DNA of 64,000 nucleotides from Argyresthia goedartella (GCA_949825045.1 OX463829.1:22910715-22974714); one strand, 5' to 3'; shown: positions 33,032-43,589, counted from the first letter of the stretch. Program-made: numbers and translations. Notes: a model not told the origin generated them from the letters alone.

Positions 33032-34337
33032 CACAGTTAGGTCATAAGTTCTGTCACACAATAAAAACTTTTGAATTTAGAACGCTGGCCACAAAAAAGT
33101 TTATTGAATTCGAATTTCGAATTTTACATGAAAATAAAAATGTGTACTTTTTAGAATTTTCCTCATTTTTAAATATGGAGTGGACACTTAAAGAAGACCG
33201 TGTCGCAGTTATTGCGTTGCATCGTTGCGGTTACGCGCCAATTCAGATTTTCGACTTACTGAAAAATTTGAATATAACCAAAAGATTCGTTTATCGTACC
33301 ATAAAACGATACAATGAAGACTCTAGTGTAGATGACAGGTCAAGAAGTGTTCGCCCTCGCTCTGTTAGGACTCCAGCAGTGATACAAGCTGTGAAGGCGC
33401 GAATTCAAAGAAATCCCATACGTAAGCAGAAACTGTTGGCTCTTCAGATGGGGTTAAGCAGGACCACGGTGAAAAGGGTGTTAAATGAAGACTTAGGGCT
33501 TAGGGCATATCGAAGAAAAACAGGACATCGTTTGGACGCTCGTTTAATGGACCTGAGGCTGAAGAGATGCCGCGCTTTGTTGAAGCGGTACGCGGGAAAA
33601 AAGCATCGGGAAATTCTTTTTTCGGATGAAAAAATTTTCACCGTGGAAGAGAGCTACAACAAAAAAAATGATAATGTGTACGTACACAGCAGTGAAGAAG
33701 CGAGCAACCGTATTCCGCGTGTCCAACGAGGTCATTTTCCATCCTCGCTCATGGTTTGGTTGGGAGTCTCTTATTGGGGCTTAATTGAGGTACATTTTTG
33801 TGAGAAAGGCGTAAAAACGAATGCAGTTGTGTATCAAAATACAGTCAAGAACCTTGTGGAACCTGTTTCTCATACCATGTTTAATAACAGGCACTGGGTA
33901 TTCCAACAAGATTCTGCGCCAGCTCATAGAGCGAAAAGCACACAAGACTGGCTAACGGCGCGTGAAATCGACTTCATCCGGCACGAAGACTGGACCTCCT
34001 CCAGTCCAGATTTGAGTCCGTTAGATTACAAGATATGGCAACACTTGGAGGAAAAGGCCTGCTCAAAGCTTCATCCTGATTTGGAGTCACTCAAGGCATC
34101 CTTGATTAAGGCAGCCGCCTATATTGACATGGACCTCGTTCGTGCTGCGATAGACGAATGGCCGCGCAGAATAAAGGCCTGTATTCAAAATCGCGGGGGT
34201 CATTTTGAATAAACTTTATTACCATAAGAATCTATGTTTTATTAAGTTCATTTTGCTATATAAATGTTTACATAAATAATAAACATGTCTAAATTATTTC
34301 ATATCGCACATGTGACAGAACTTATGACCTGACTATG
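33032..34337 (+). mobile_element. maT-type mariner, copy 2 (intact ORF)
   Basis: 1306 bases between TA dinucleotides at 33030-33031 and 34338-34339. Terminal repeats begin CACAGTTAGGTCATAAGTTC and (reverse of right end) CATAGTCAGGTCATAAGTTC. It contains one unbroken transposase gene. It is the only mariner in the window whose gene is open from start to stop. Confidence 0.95.
33175..34212 (+). CDS. mariner (maT, DD37D) transposase
   Basis: 345 residues, the usual size. The start MEWTLKED was chosen because the other two copies share it and it gives family length; the open frame runs 51 codons further upstream into the terminal repeat. N-terminal paired helix-turn-helix regions cover about 1-115, with a PRSVRT hook near 60 whose usual G is V. 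The catalytic triad is D151 (LFSDEKIF), D246 (QQDSAPAH) and D284 (SPLDYKIW), giving a D94D37D spacing that marks maT/Bmmar1-like mariners. Compared with the other copies it lacks one leucine codon just before KNLVEP. It would bind the terminal repeats and move the element by cut-and-paste at TA. Activity is unproven; the hook change and the deletion may weaken it. Confidence 0.93.
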   Translation: MEWTLKEDRVAVIALHRCGYAPIQIFDLLKNLNITKRFVYRTIKRYNEDSSVDDRSRSVRPRSVRTPAVIQAVKARIQRNPIRKQKLLALQMGLSRTTVKRVLNEDLGLRAYRRKTGHRLDARLMDLRLKRCRALLKRYAGKKHREILFSDEKIFTVEESYNKKNDNVYVHSSEEASNRIPRVQRGHFPSSLMVWLGVSYWGLIEVHFCEKGVKTNAVVYQNTVKNLVEPVSHTMFNNRHWVFQQDSAPAHRAKSTQDWLTAREIDFIRHEDWTSSSPDLSPLDYKIWQHLEEKACSKLHPDLESLKASLIKAAAYIDMDLVRAAIDEWPRRIKACIQNRGGHFE

Positions 34338-34423
34338 TATATGTAAATATCTACAGTAATAAAGACATTTGGAATTTGGAATATTTGGAATATTGTCATT
34401 GAGCTGTTATTGTGTACCGGAAT

Positions 34424-34566
34424 TAGGCCCCAGGTAACCCTGTCTCGTGGGAAACAGAAACAGCGACGTCACAAACATTTAGGTTTTTTTTCCTCCCCAG
34501 CCGGCATTCGAACCCAAGACCTCTCACTTGGGAAGCAAGAGGTTAGACCGCAACACCACAGAGGTC
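34424..34566 (-). repeat. S1 SINE, diverged
   Basis: Minus-strand head with GACCTCTGTGGTGTTGCGGT and GGTTCGAATGCCGG, and a tail with TGACGTCGCTGTTTCTG. It has drifted more than the other S1 copies. Confidence 0.7.
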
Positions 34567-34730
34567 ATCTAATCATCTACATCTAAGGTGCAATAGAAAG
34601 TTGAATCCAAGAAATCCAAAGAATTCTAAGCCACTTTCACTCGAAACCGATGAGTGTTACTTAACTTTTCACTTCCCCGTATTAGTCGATGGGACACTCA
34701 GCCTAGAATGTAAAACAAACAACACATTAT

Positions 34731-35105
34731 TTTCTCTGTATGGAGTATATATGTGGCAGGCAAATTGTAAGATTCCACATTTTATAAATGGCGTCGTCCG
34801 TTTACAAACGCGCGCTGCTATGCCGAAGGCAAATTGCAAATTGAAATTAAAATAGCAAATTCTCAGGGCAAAACGCTGCGGTAGATTAGGTGAAGGGTAA
34901 AGGGGGTGAGCGAAGCGAAGCCCCGTTTATCCTTCGTGTTAGGTTGAACATGTAAGAACAACAAAACATACTAAAAACATAAAGGAGTGTCAATTTGCCT
35001 TCGGCATATTACATAGCAGCGCGCGTTTGTAAACGGACTACGCCGTTTGTAAAATGCTGAATCATACAAATTGCCTGCAACATATACACTCTGTGATACA
35101 AACCG
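34731..35105. repeat. foldback element with about 115-bp arms
   Basis: The left arm (34731-34852) contains GGCAGGCAAATTGTA, CCGTTTACAAACGCGCGCTG and CCGAAGGCAAATTG. The right arm (34984-35105) is its inverse at roughly 80% by eye. A family beta MITE occupies the loop. Confidence 0.75.
34853..34983 (+). repeat. MITE family beta copy in foldback loop
   Basis: Contains AGGTGAAGGGTAAAGGGGGT, CCTTCGTGTTAGGTTGAACA and AAGAACAACAAAACATACT. It probably inserted into the loop of the surrounding foldback. Confidence 0.6.
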
Positions 35106-35152
35106 CATACACTGTAGCGTAGGCAGTATCTGTGGTTTGTATCACAGAGTGA
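35088..35152. repeat. palindrome, 25-bp arms
   Basis: CACTCTGTGATACAAACCGC at the left is mirrored by TGTGGTTTGTATCACAGAGTG at the right, with a loop of about 17 bases. It lies between the foldback arm and the GTATAC-ended MITE. Confidence 0.75.
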
Positions 35153-35287
35153 GTATACATACGTCGCGCCACGAGTTATGAGCGGTGGCCTTGAATGCGC
35201 AGTAGTCACTTTTCAATACCTGTACATATGCGCAGTACTTCCCGCCAGCGTCGCCCAGCGCCTCTTAATTCGTGGCGCGAGGTATAC
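35153..35287. repeat. GTATAC-ended MITE, 135 bp
   Basis: The left end is GTATACATACGTCGCGCCAC and the reversed right end is GTATACCTCGCGCCACGA. The interior matches sequence in both tandem duplication units. No coding capacity. Confidence 0.7.
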
Positions 35288-35614
35288 GTGAATAGAGGGA
35301 GGGCTATTTTTTATGAAAATAAAAATATTATTACAACATCATCATCTAAAAATTCCACGTTAATATCCATGTCTTCAACATTACCAATATCATTCCTATT
35401 TTTCTTGTAGAAAGGCCTGAAATGTAACCGGTCTGGCATTTATATTATTGATATACGTAATAGCGGGCTGGAGCGACAGCCCCAACGCGTTAAGCATAGT
35501 TTATTATCGAAATATCGCTGTTATTAGTAGATGACTAATGGAACTGTTGAAAGGTACTAAAGCTACTTCTGAAACTATTAACTATATCGATGTTAGTAGG
35601 TAAATCATAATTAT

Positions 35615-36110
35615 AAGGGATGGGCCGAAATTCGTTATACATTCGGTTTGACCGAATTTCGGAAGCTTGAACAGAACTTCGGTATTCGGCCGAAATTCGG
35701 TTTAAATGCCGAACATTCGGTGCAAAAAAAGTTAAAATACTCACTTGCATTTTGACTGAAATCAATAGAATAGAAATCATAAAAATCGTAAAATAAAATT
35801 AGGCCATTATTCATTGTCATTTATTTTGAAATTAAATTAATTACAATTTTTTTCCAAAACTAAACAAAATAAACTTCGTATTTTTAAATGCCTAACTACT
35901 GCCTCATTTGAATGCATAATTATAAACAAACAAAAAAATCGCTTCTAGTTCGGCGGGGTGCATTTTTTCATTTAAAAAATTCATGTAAGTGCGTAAACAA
36001 GTCATGATGTGTCACTCTCCAGAAATCACGGCGAAATTAAACCGAAGTTTGGAATCGAATTTTTTATTTTAACCGAATGTTCGGCCGAAACCACATTCGG
36101 CCCACCTCTA
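35615..36110. mobile_element. non-autonomous hAT-like element, 496 bp
   Basis: Flanked by the 8-base duplication ATAATTAT (35607-35614 and 36111-36118), the hAT signature length. Inverted ends are AAGGGATGGGCCGAA and (reversed right) TAGAGGTGGGCCGAA, close to the hAT type. Subterminal regions are dense in TTCGG/CCGAA, possible transposase-binding sites. There is no transposase gene. Confidence 0.85.
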
Positions 36111-36280
36111 ATAATTATTTAAGTTATTTGAAGCTTCTGAGACCTGAGCTTCGACGAGATTTAGTTTTTTTTACAAATACTGCAAATATTAACGTCATAA
36201 CGTCATGTGATATTTCCTCAACTTTAGCTCTCAAGATCTACATGTGTAATACTTATCTTATGAATACTTGATTGAATGAC

Positions 36281-36438
36281 GACCTCAATGGCGCAGTGGT
36301 TGTGGGTCTGCCTACCATTCGAGAGGTCCCGGGTTCGATCCCCGGCTGGGAGTACAGATAAAAAGTAAAACCCCAGATGTTATGTGTGTGACGTCGCTGT
36401 TTCTGGTTCCCACGACACAGGGTATCCTAGTGTGGGGT
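36281..36438 (+). repeat. S1 SINE, plus-strand copy
   Basis: Clear head GACCTCAATGGCGCAGTGGT with B box GGGTTCGATCCCCGG, then GTGTGACGTCGCTGTTTC and GACACAGGGTATCCTAGTGT. It is the best-preserved S1 copy here. Confidence 0.85.
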
Positions 36439-36439
36439 T

Positions 36440-37720
36440 ATGAAGACATCAATCTGCGTGTTTGAAAACATTATTATGTCCACGGGAACCATACGGAAAA
36501 AAATAAGCAAATGTTTTTCACCTAAAATCTATGTATTTCTTGGAATTTTAAGAGAATATTGACATGATTCCTGCGTTTAGGTATTAAAAATATCTTAATC
36601 GCATGTGTTTGAAATGAAAAAATTGGTTTTGTTAAAAACTTTATTTTCGCTCAACTTGCCTCCAAAAAATTACATGAGGGTGTGTGCAATCAGAATGCGG
36701 CAGTGTCCTAGGATATATTTGTTCTGTGGGCAGTGCAAAGAGTAAGGTAGTACATACAGAAAAAGAGGGCCCTCTTGCGTGAAAAAAGTGCAACAAATTT
36801 TGAATGCTAGCGACATCTGCATTTCAGTTCCGGTACTAATCTCTGTGAATCTACATAAAGGTACAAGTACGTATATATTACACATGTTTAGGATTTGGCT
36901 TTCAGGTTCATGAATGTCACAAACTTGAATTACTAATCTTATCTTTCTTTGTAAACAAAGTGATGTCATTCTTTGTTTACAAAAAATATATTAGATTGGC
37001 AAATTAAGTTTAGTTGAAGTGTATGTAGCTTATATAAAGTATTATTTTCTACAAAAAGTGAAACAAAATGTAAATAACAAGCAAGTCGCCATTTTGTGAA
37101 TGACACACGTCGGTCGACGCGCCGATGTTGCCACTTTAACGGAAGCCAAGATTCAGTGTTCTTTGCGCCAAAAAATTAAGACAAAAATTATTCTTTTAGA
37201 AATGTAACTATTTGTATTCTCTAAAATGTCCACTTTATAGATAAAATCAAATCAAATCAAATTGTGATCCGATAACTATAAAACATCTTTTCCAAATATC
37301 AATAATTCTAGTGCCATCTGTTGACGATAAGATAAAACTGAGAGCAAGATAGCTTCGAAACAGTTTTGTAGAGGAAGCCACCGTCTATCTAAATTTCAAT
37401 TAGAAGGCAAGTGTCCTCCTTCCCCCTGAGGCAGTGTAGCAAAGAGTATATAATTTACTACAACTGCAGTGTAGCTTAGGCACTTCGAGGGAGAGGTTGT
37501 GTCGCTCGCTTCAATACTTGTCAGACATATAAGTATTGCCACGCGGTATCGTCAAGGCATCATAAAACAAGGTTTCCCCTCCCGAAGTCGCCAGAGAGAG
37601 ATGAGATTTGTTGGACTTCAAGCGACGAGCTAAAAGTCGTTACAAAAATGCTTACGGAATCGCTGTAATCGACACAAACGCGCATTGAGAATTACTCAGT
37701 TATGAAAGTTCCTCAGGGCT
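36440..37720. other. non-coding; LINE (AAATC)n tail at 37242
   Basis: No gene seen. AAATCAAATCAAATCAAAT at 37243-37262 is the reverse of a (GATTT)n LINE tail, but no ORF remnant could be read beside it. A self-complementary CTTTGTAAACAAAG lies at 36952-36965. Confidence 0.4.
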
Positions 37721-37729
37721 CTTGGCGTC

Positions 37730-38670
37730 GGTAAGTCTCGGGATCTGCCAGTTGGTAATGTCGATATCAATAGTCTCAATAGCCACTTCTCTATCCCACC
37801 CGTTGTTATGTACCCTTCTGTTAAAGAAGCCACCCTGCGTAACCTTTGCTCTAGATCTGATCAGCAGCGTACTTGATGAACTGCTTCCTGTGATCGCACA
37901 TGTGATAAATGTTTCCCTCTCAGAAAGTTCCTTTCCTACTGTGTGGAAGAAAGCACATGTCATCCCTCTGCCTAAAACATCCAATCCCTCCTCCTTTAAA
38001 GAGTTTCGTCCTGTTTCTGTTCTCCTCATCCTCTCCATAGTTCTCAGCTCTCCTTGTACTCCTCCAGAAAACTTTTGATCAACCAGTTTCAATCCGGGTT
38101 CCGGTCTGGTCATAGCACCGTAACCAACTTACTTAAAGTCACGGAGGACATACAGGTTTCCATGGATATTAAACAGCTTTCTGTGCTTGCACTGTTTGAC
38201 TTCAGTAGCGCCTTCAACTGTGTCAATTTTGATATTCTTGTTGAGATGCTGAAGTCCTTAAATGTCTCCTCCCACTCCCGAGATTTAAAAATCTCGGGAT
38301 TTGTTTCATCTTCGGACTACGAAAGTTCGACCATGTGCCACAGTATTGCAGGGAGTTAAAATGGCTGCCTATTCGTCTTCGTCGGGATAATCAAATCCTC
38401 ACTTTCCTGTATAGCATCTTAACTAGCCCCCGATATCCCAGCTTTCTGCGTGAACTCTTCAACTTCCTTCCGTCGACGAGACCTCGTATATCCCACATGG
38501 CCTCCGCCTCACAATTCCGTCGCTTACGAACCGAATGAGGGCATTCAATCTGTGGAGCGCGCTTCCCTGCGCCATAAAGGACAGCTTTTTTATTTATAAA
38601 AATCGTCTAAAGGAGTATTATCTTTTTCTCTCCAGGCCAGGAAGAATGAAACATCGCCAGTATTTTTTAT
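37730..38670 (+). pseudogene. non-LTR reverse transcriptase remnant
   Basis: Readable blocks are LPVIAHVINVSLSESSFPTV and PLPKTSNPSSFKEFRPVSVL (about 37880-38010), then after frame shifts NQFQSGFRSGHSTVTNLLKV and ALFDFSSAFNCVNFDILVEM (38080-38250), then a jump to the C-terminal WLPIRLRRDNQILTFLYSIL (38350-38420). The catalytic YADD segment is deleted between about 38290 and 38340. This is a non-functional LINE piece of a different clade from the CR1-like copies downstream. Confidence 0.75.
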
Positions 38671-38859
38671 AATGTGCGAGAAAGATCTCTCCAAGATAGT
38701 GTAGTTTTATTATTAATGATTTTATGTTTTTTAGTTCCTTACTTAAGGATCCAAAGTTTGAGAAACGCTGTCATAGTTAAAGTTGTTTGTTCTCCTAATA
38801 CCCCAAAAAAAAACATACAAAAAATTAATGACGTCATAACCCAAAGGGGAAAATCAAGA

Positions 38860-39200
38860 AAGGCTCTCGACAAAAAATATTTTAATCCTTGGGACACGTG
38901 TGCCAAGTTTTGTGAGGATCGTTTTAAAACTGTGGCCCCTAGACGGGAACTGACAGACACATAGACATAGAGACAGACGAAAGCAAAATCGTCCTCCTAT
39001 CTTGTCGAAATGGAGCCCTTCGCTCGCTTCGCTCGCTCGGTGAATTATAGCTGTAGGTCCCGGCTACTATCGCTGCTTGGCAGTATTTATCTTAAAACCC
39101 GTCCATCAACCCGCACTGAGCCAGCCTGATGGAGTATGGCTCAATCTTAGTCGTATCTGGGTAAGGCCTGTGCCCCACAATGTACAATAGGGACATTAAT
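38860..39200 (+). repeat. unclassified lepidopteran-type repeats
   Basis: 38860-38975 resembles a LINE 3' region (CCTTGGGACACGTGTGCCAA, then ACTGACAGACACATAGAC). 39050-39200 holds a SINE-like piece with GATGGAGTATGGCTCAATC and AAGGCCTGTGCCCCACAATG. Assignments are by resemblance only. Confidence 0.35.
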
Positions 39201-39832
39201 GGGCTACATTTATTAATTTATCAACTAATTACTCCACTGTGTATTACTATAGGGCTTATGATTAAACTAAGTACCAAGAAATTAAAAAGGGTATCACATT
39301 CATATTAAATATGTATTTAGTTAGAAAAATAATTTTTAAGTAGTTTGAAAGCTAATGAGATGAAGAATAATATTCTGTAATAAAATAATTATTGTTGGGA
39401 ACCAATTTTGTAGTAAAGTGCAATTATCAAAAAAGTACTCCGATTAATCGCTTATTTTCTTAAACAAAGTGTAATTTAAGTTTACAGTTAACAGTTTTTC
39501 AGAGATTTTTTCATACTGGCAGTATCGCCTGTCCTTAATGATCATTATCCAGTAAATTTGATTAAAGAAACCCTTCCCTTATGAAGTTATATATTTTTTG
39601 CAGTTGGAATATGGTGCACGAAAAAAACCACCTATAAAATTATGATTGGGTGGATTTTTATACATTTTTGTCGATATAATTGGTCCTCTTTGGTCCTATT
39701 TGATATAAGCACTTTATAAAGACTTGCACTTATAAGACCATTGGCTAGACGAAGAGGGCCATTTACTAGGGTTTCGTTACATTTTGTTGGATAGTTGGGG
39801 TAATTTTTAATAATACAAATCATTCAATAAAA

Positions 39833-39902
39833 AAGATACGATACCGATCGATCCGCTAGTGGATCGTATGCTTCAATCCGAAAATCGGATTGATCGTATC
39901 TT
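39833..39902. repeat. T-shaped (three-arm) palindrome
   Basis: The outer stem AAGATACGAT (39833-39842) pairs perfectly with ATCGTATCTT (39893-39902). Inside are two hairpins: CGATCC...GGATCG (39849-39866) and CAATCCGA-AAA-TCGGATTG (39874-39892, perfect 8-bp stem abutting the outer stem). The three helices meet at one junction. It ends 10 bases before the P-like element. Confidence 0.85.
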
Positions 39903-39912
39903 ATTTTCCAAG

Positions 39913-40344
39913 CAATGGGGTTAAAAACTTCCTTTTGCTCACTTCAGATGTCACCAGTGTTGAGTGTTCCATGAATTTGACAGTTCTCCTTACTAATTAT
40001 GTAAACAAACCAATAGGTTTATGAATAATTTCTTATAATGACTCTTTGTGCAGCTGTTGATTGCAAAAATATGGGGATTCATTTATTCCCCAAAGAAGCT
40101 AAAAGAAGAAAACTGTGGAATGCTCTACGTATAAAAACATGGAATGCTAGTGCTTCGTGAAGGTTATGTGCTGCCCATTTTCTACCTGAAGATTATTATG
40201 GACACTACAGGTCGAATACATTTTTATGGTGATATCTAATATTGAATACTTTAGCAAACAACAACAAATAGACAATATGGCGGTTCTTAGGAACACTCAA
40301 CAGTGCTGCCATCTAGGACGAGCTTTCAGTTTTTAACCCCATTG
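39913..40344 (+). mobile_element. P-like non-autonomous element with THAP exon
   Basis: Perfect 17-bp terminal inverted repeats (CAATGGGGTTAAAAACT) bound 432 bases. Internal 12-bp inverted repeats GTTGAGTGTTCC (39959-39970) and GGAACACTCAAC (40290-40301) lie asymmetrically inside, recalling the subterminal repeats of P elements. The interior encodes a THAP zinc finger. No matching target duplication is evident. Confidence 0.7.
40038..40232 (+). pseudogene. THAP-domain exon remnant (P-element-type transposase N-terminus)
   Basis: The frame begins MTLCAAVDCKNMGIHLFPKE and continues to a TGA at 40158-40160, then resumes RLCAAHFLPEDYYGHY. C4 and C9 plus the CAAH after the stop give the C2CH zinc ligands; W27 and the LFP motif also fit. 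The stop replaces a residue just before the conserved R-L-C. No RNase H-like or GTP-binding transposase region follows within the element. It could derive from a P-type transposase or another THAP gene; the surrounding inverted repeats favour the first. Confidence 0.75.
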
Positions 40345-40365
40345 GCAGCGTGTTCCGAATCGCAC

Positions 40366-40800
40366 CATAATCAATTATAGCGTCTACGAGGTCGTTCGAG
40401 TTTTAGCGTGACAAAGATAGCTCAAAATGTTTGATATTACGTCATGAATGACATCCTCCATCTTGTGCTATCATCTGAGCATCAGCACTGTGAGCAAGCC
40501 ATCAAAAGTGACAGCTGTCACGCTGACAGCTGACAATCAAACTTATGTCGCGTTCCGAGTCACGTCAACAAAGCCATCATCGCTCATGTGACGTCACGAC
40601 CTACATGCACGTTCCGAATGGGAATGATATGACGACCATCATAGATATCCATTCGGGAAGCTTTGAACGCGACGGTAGACGTTGACTGTCAGATGACACT
40701 ATTATAACCCAACTTTTGTTAATTATTGTCATTCCGAGTCGTAGACCGTCGTAGTAGTTATATATGCTTTGTTTTGGGTGAATAAGTTCAAGTTCAAGTT
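40366..40800 (+). repeat. repeat family gamma, order A-B
   Basis: Block A (about 40430-40545) has TTACGTCATGAATGACATC and GACAGCTGACAATCAAACTT. Block B (about 40546-40790) has CGCGTTCCGAGTCACGTCAA, ACGACCATCATAGATATCC and GCTTTGTTTTGGGTGA. The same blocks recur inverted and in the other order at 43590-43965. Confidence 0.7.
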
Positions 40801-40816
40801 CAAGTTCAAGTTCAAA
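40788..40816. repeat. (AAGTTC)n hexamer run
   Basis: AGTTCAAGTTCAAGTTCAAG continues for nearly five units next to a T run. It could be the 3' tail of a lost LINE or a simple microsatellite. Confidence 0.8.
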
Positions 40817-40920
40817 GTTTTTTTTTCCTGATAGCACAAAATTTGAGACTTAATGAATGTCATAACATAATCAATCAAGCATTGTATAACATTAAGAAAG
40901 TGCCTAATTATTACATAATA

Positions 40921-42228
40921 CATAGTCAGGTCATAAGTTCTGTCACATGTGCAATATGAAATAATTTAGACATGTTTATTATTTATGTAAACATTTATAT
41001 AGCAAAATGAACTTAATAAAACATAGATTCTTATGGTAATAAAGTTTATTCAAAATGATCCCCGCGATTTTGAATACAGGCCTTTATTCTGCGCGGCCAG
41101 TCGTCTATCGCAGCACGAACGAGGTCCATGTCAATATCGGCGGCTGCCTTAATCAAGGATGCCTTGAGTGACTCCAAATCAGGATGAGGCTTTGAGCAGG
41201 CCTTTTCCTCCAAGTGTTGCCATATATTGTAATCTAACGGACTCAAATCTGGACTGGAGGAGGGCCAGTCTTCGTGCCGGATGAAGTCGATTTCACGCGC
41301 CGCCAGCCAGTCTTGTGTGCTTTTCGCTCTATGAGCTGGCGCAGAATCTTGTTGGAATTAACCAGTGCCTGTTATTAAACATGGTATGAGAAACAGGTTC
41401 CACAAGGTTCTTAAGGACTGTATTTTGATACACAACTGCATTCGTCTTTACGCCTTTCTCACATAAATGTACCTCAGTTAAGCCCCAATAAGAGACTCCC
41501 AACCAAACCATGTGCGAGGATGGAAAATGACCTCGTTGGACACGCGGAATACGGTTGCTCGCTTCTTCACTGCTGTGTGCGTACACCTTATCATTTTCTT
41601 TGTTGTAGCTCTCTTCCACGGTGAAAATGTTTTCATCCGAAAAAAGAATTTCCCGATGCTTTTTTCCCGCGTACCGCTTCAACAAAGCGCGGCATCTCTT
41701 CAGTATCAGGTCCATTAAACGAGCGTCCAAACGATGTCCTGTTTATCTTCGATATGCCCTAAGCCCTAAGTCTTCATTTAACACCCTTTTCACCGTGGTC
41801 CTGCTTAACCCCATCTGAAGGGCCAACAGTTTCTGCTTACGTATGGGATTTCTTTGAATTCGCGCCTTCACAGCTTTTATCACTGCTGGAGTCCTAACAG
41901 AGCGAGGGCGACCACTTTTTGACCTGTCATCTACACTAGAGTCTTCATTGTATCGTTTTATGGTACGATAAACGAATCTTTTGGTTATATTCAAATTTTC
42001 AGTAAGTCGAAAATCTGAATTGGCGCGTAACCGCAACGATGCAACGCAATAACTGCGACACGGTCTTCTTTAAGTGTCCACTCCATATTTGAAAATGAGG
42101 AAAATTCAAAAAAGTACACATTTTTATTTTCATGAAAAATTCGAAATTCGAATTCAATAAACTTTTTTGTGGCCAGTGTTCTAAATTCAAAAGTTTTATT
42201 GTGTGACAGAACTTATGACCTGACTGTG
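40921..42228 (-). mobile_element. maT-type mariner, copy 3 (decayed)
   Basis: 1308 bases between TA dinucleotides at 40919-40920 and 42229-42230, ends CATAGTCAGGTCATAAGTTC and (reversed) CACAGTCAGGTCATAAGTTC. It carries a broken transposase gene. It keeps the GRPR hook that copies 1 and 2 have lost. Confidence 0.93.
41046..42086 (-). pseudogene. mariner transposase, inactivated (copy 3)
   Basis: It starts MEWTLKKT; a lost A in the run near 42000 shifts the frame after about 27 codons. A TAA at 41741-41743 follows YRR, where copy 2 has a lysine codon. An extra base near 41358 shifts the frame again just before the second catalytic aspartate. The C-terminal part (41046-41246) with SPLDYNIW is still readable. 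Confidence 0.9.
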
Positions 42229-42239
42229 TATATATGGTG

Positions 42240-43560
42240 CAATGAACTGGTTTAAATGCCAGATGTCGGTGTCTTGTAAAAAGTCATTAATTTTGTAGTA
42301 GGCCTTAGTGCACAAAGTGTGCTTCATACATCTTTTGAATCGATGCGTCAAATAAAGCTTTTGCTGCGGTTGTGTATCTACTCGTCGTAGATAGTCGGGG
42401 GAAGATATACGTAACGTTGATCACGTCGAAGACGAAAGTTGCACCCATCAAGCAAATCCCTAAATAACCAAGGTTAGAGTTTGTGGGGCAGTGCTTCTAA
42501 CTAGATTGTTTGTTGAATTAGCTGAAATCATGGGTTTTGAGAAAAGAAACATCCACACATGGAATGACTCTATAGTTTGGCATCAATAGTGATGCCGAGA
42601 AATACAGTTTCATCTACTAATTTTAGTTTGTCTTTCCCCAATACAATATTACTCTCAACTTGCCTTACATTAGGTAAAGTGAATTTTATGCACTTTGTAT
42701 TTTTTGAATTCAGAAGCAAGTTATTGGCAGTAAACCAGTCTAGTAGTTACGAGAGAGCATTATTTGTTTCCTGTAAGACATTTTCTTGCCTCCTAACTTT
42801 AAAAATTAGTGACGTGTAATCTGCAAATTATACTATCTCTGACATGTTTTGTACCATGAATGGCAAATCATTTGCATACACGAGGAAAAGGAACTGCCCC
42901 AGAATAGATCCCTGTGGGACTCCCATCTTCACCTGAGAACCCGACGATTTTGTTAATGTCAGCTTTTTGAACCCTCCCTTCTAAATACGATCTCATAAGC
43001 TTAGAGCTATTGCCTTTTATGCCGTAATGTTTTAGCGTTAAGAGCAATGTTTTGTGGTCTACACAGTCAAATGCCTTGGAAAGGTCACAAAAAACGATTG
43101 TCCCTACGATCTTCCCACGCATTAAAAATATGTTTAACTAACATTACTCCAGCACCTGTTGTCGACCGCCCTTTTGTAAATCCAAACTGCTGGCTATGGA
43201 GAATTTGATGCGCATTGAAGTGCGCCAGCAACTGACCCAGTATAATCTTCTCAAATATTTTGCTCAATACGGGTAGAACCGAGACTGGTCTACAATTAGT
43301 CGGGTCACCCCTATCGCCGCTTTTAAATAAAGGTACTAGCCTGCTGTGTTTCATGAGATCAGGGAAATACTCTCATCTACACATTTATTGAAGATTTTAC
43401 CTAAATGAGGGGCAAGTTCGTCTATCACCGAGCTAATGTTTTTTACTGACATGTCCCAGAGATCCTCAGATTTTTTCAAATTTAACAACTTAAATGCTTT
43501 AATTATATCATAGGGCTCAATATATGCGAATAAGAAATAAGTGAGGAAATAAACAATCAT
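42240..43560 (-). pseudogene. LINE ORF2 remnant (reverse transcriptase)
   Basis: Reading down the minus strand: KAFKLLNLKKSEDLWDMSVK (43490), PLFKSGDRGDPTNCRPVSVL (43310), QQFGFTKGRSTTGAGVMLVK (43180), FCDLSKAFDCVDHKTLLLTL (43070), then a degraded GSxxGxxxGPFLF-like stretch and ADYTSLIFKV (42830; the catalytic DD is reduced), then NNLLLNSKNTKCIKFTLPNV. Several frame shifts are present. This is a separate LINE clade from the CR1-like array. The mariner at 40921-42228 lies directly at its 3' side. Confidence 0.75.
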
Positions 43561-43589
43561 GGAGCTCCAGGAGTCGCTACAGGTTGCCG

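Noticed and set aside
38674..38964. 96-codon frame as a gene
   Set aside because: Repeat-like sequence downstream of an RT remnant; no domain.
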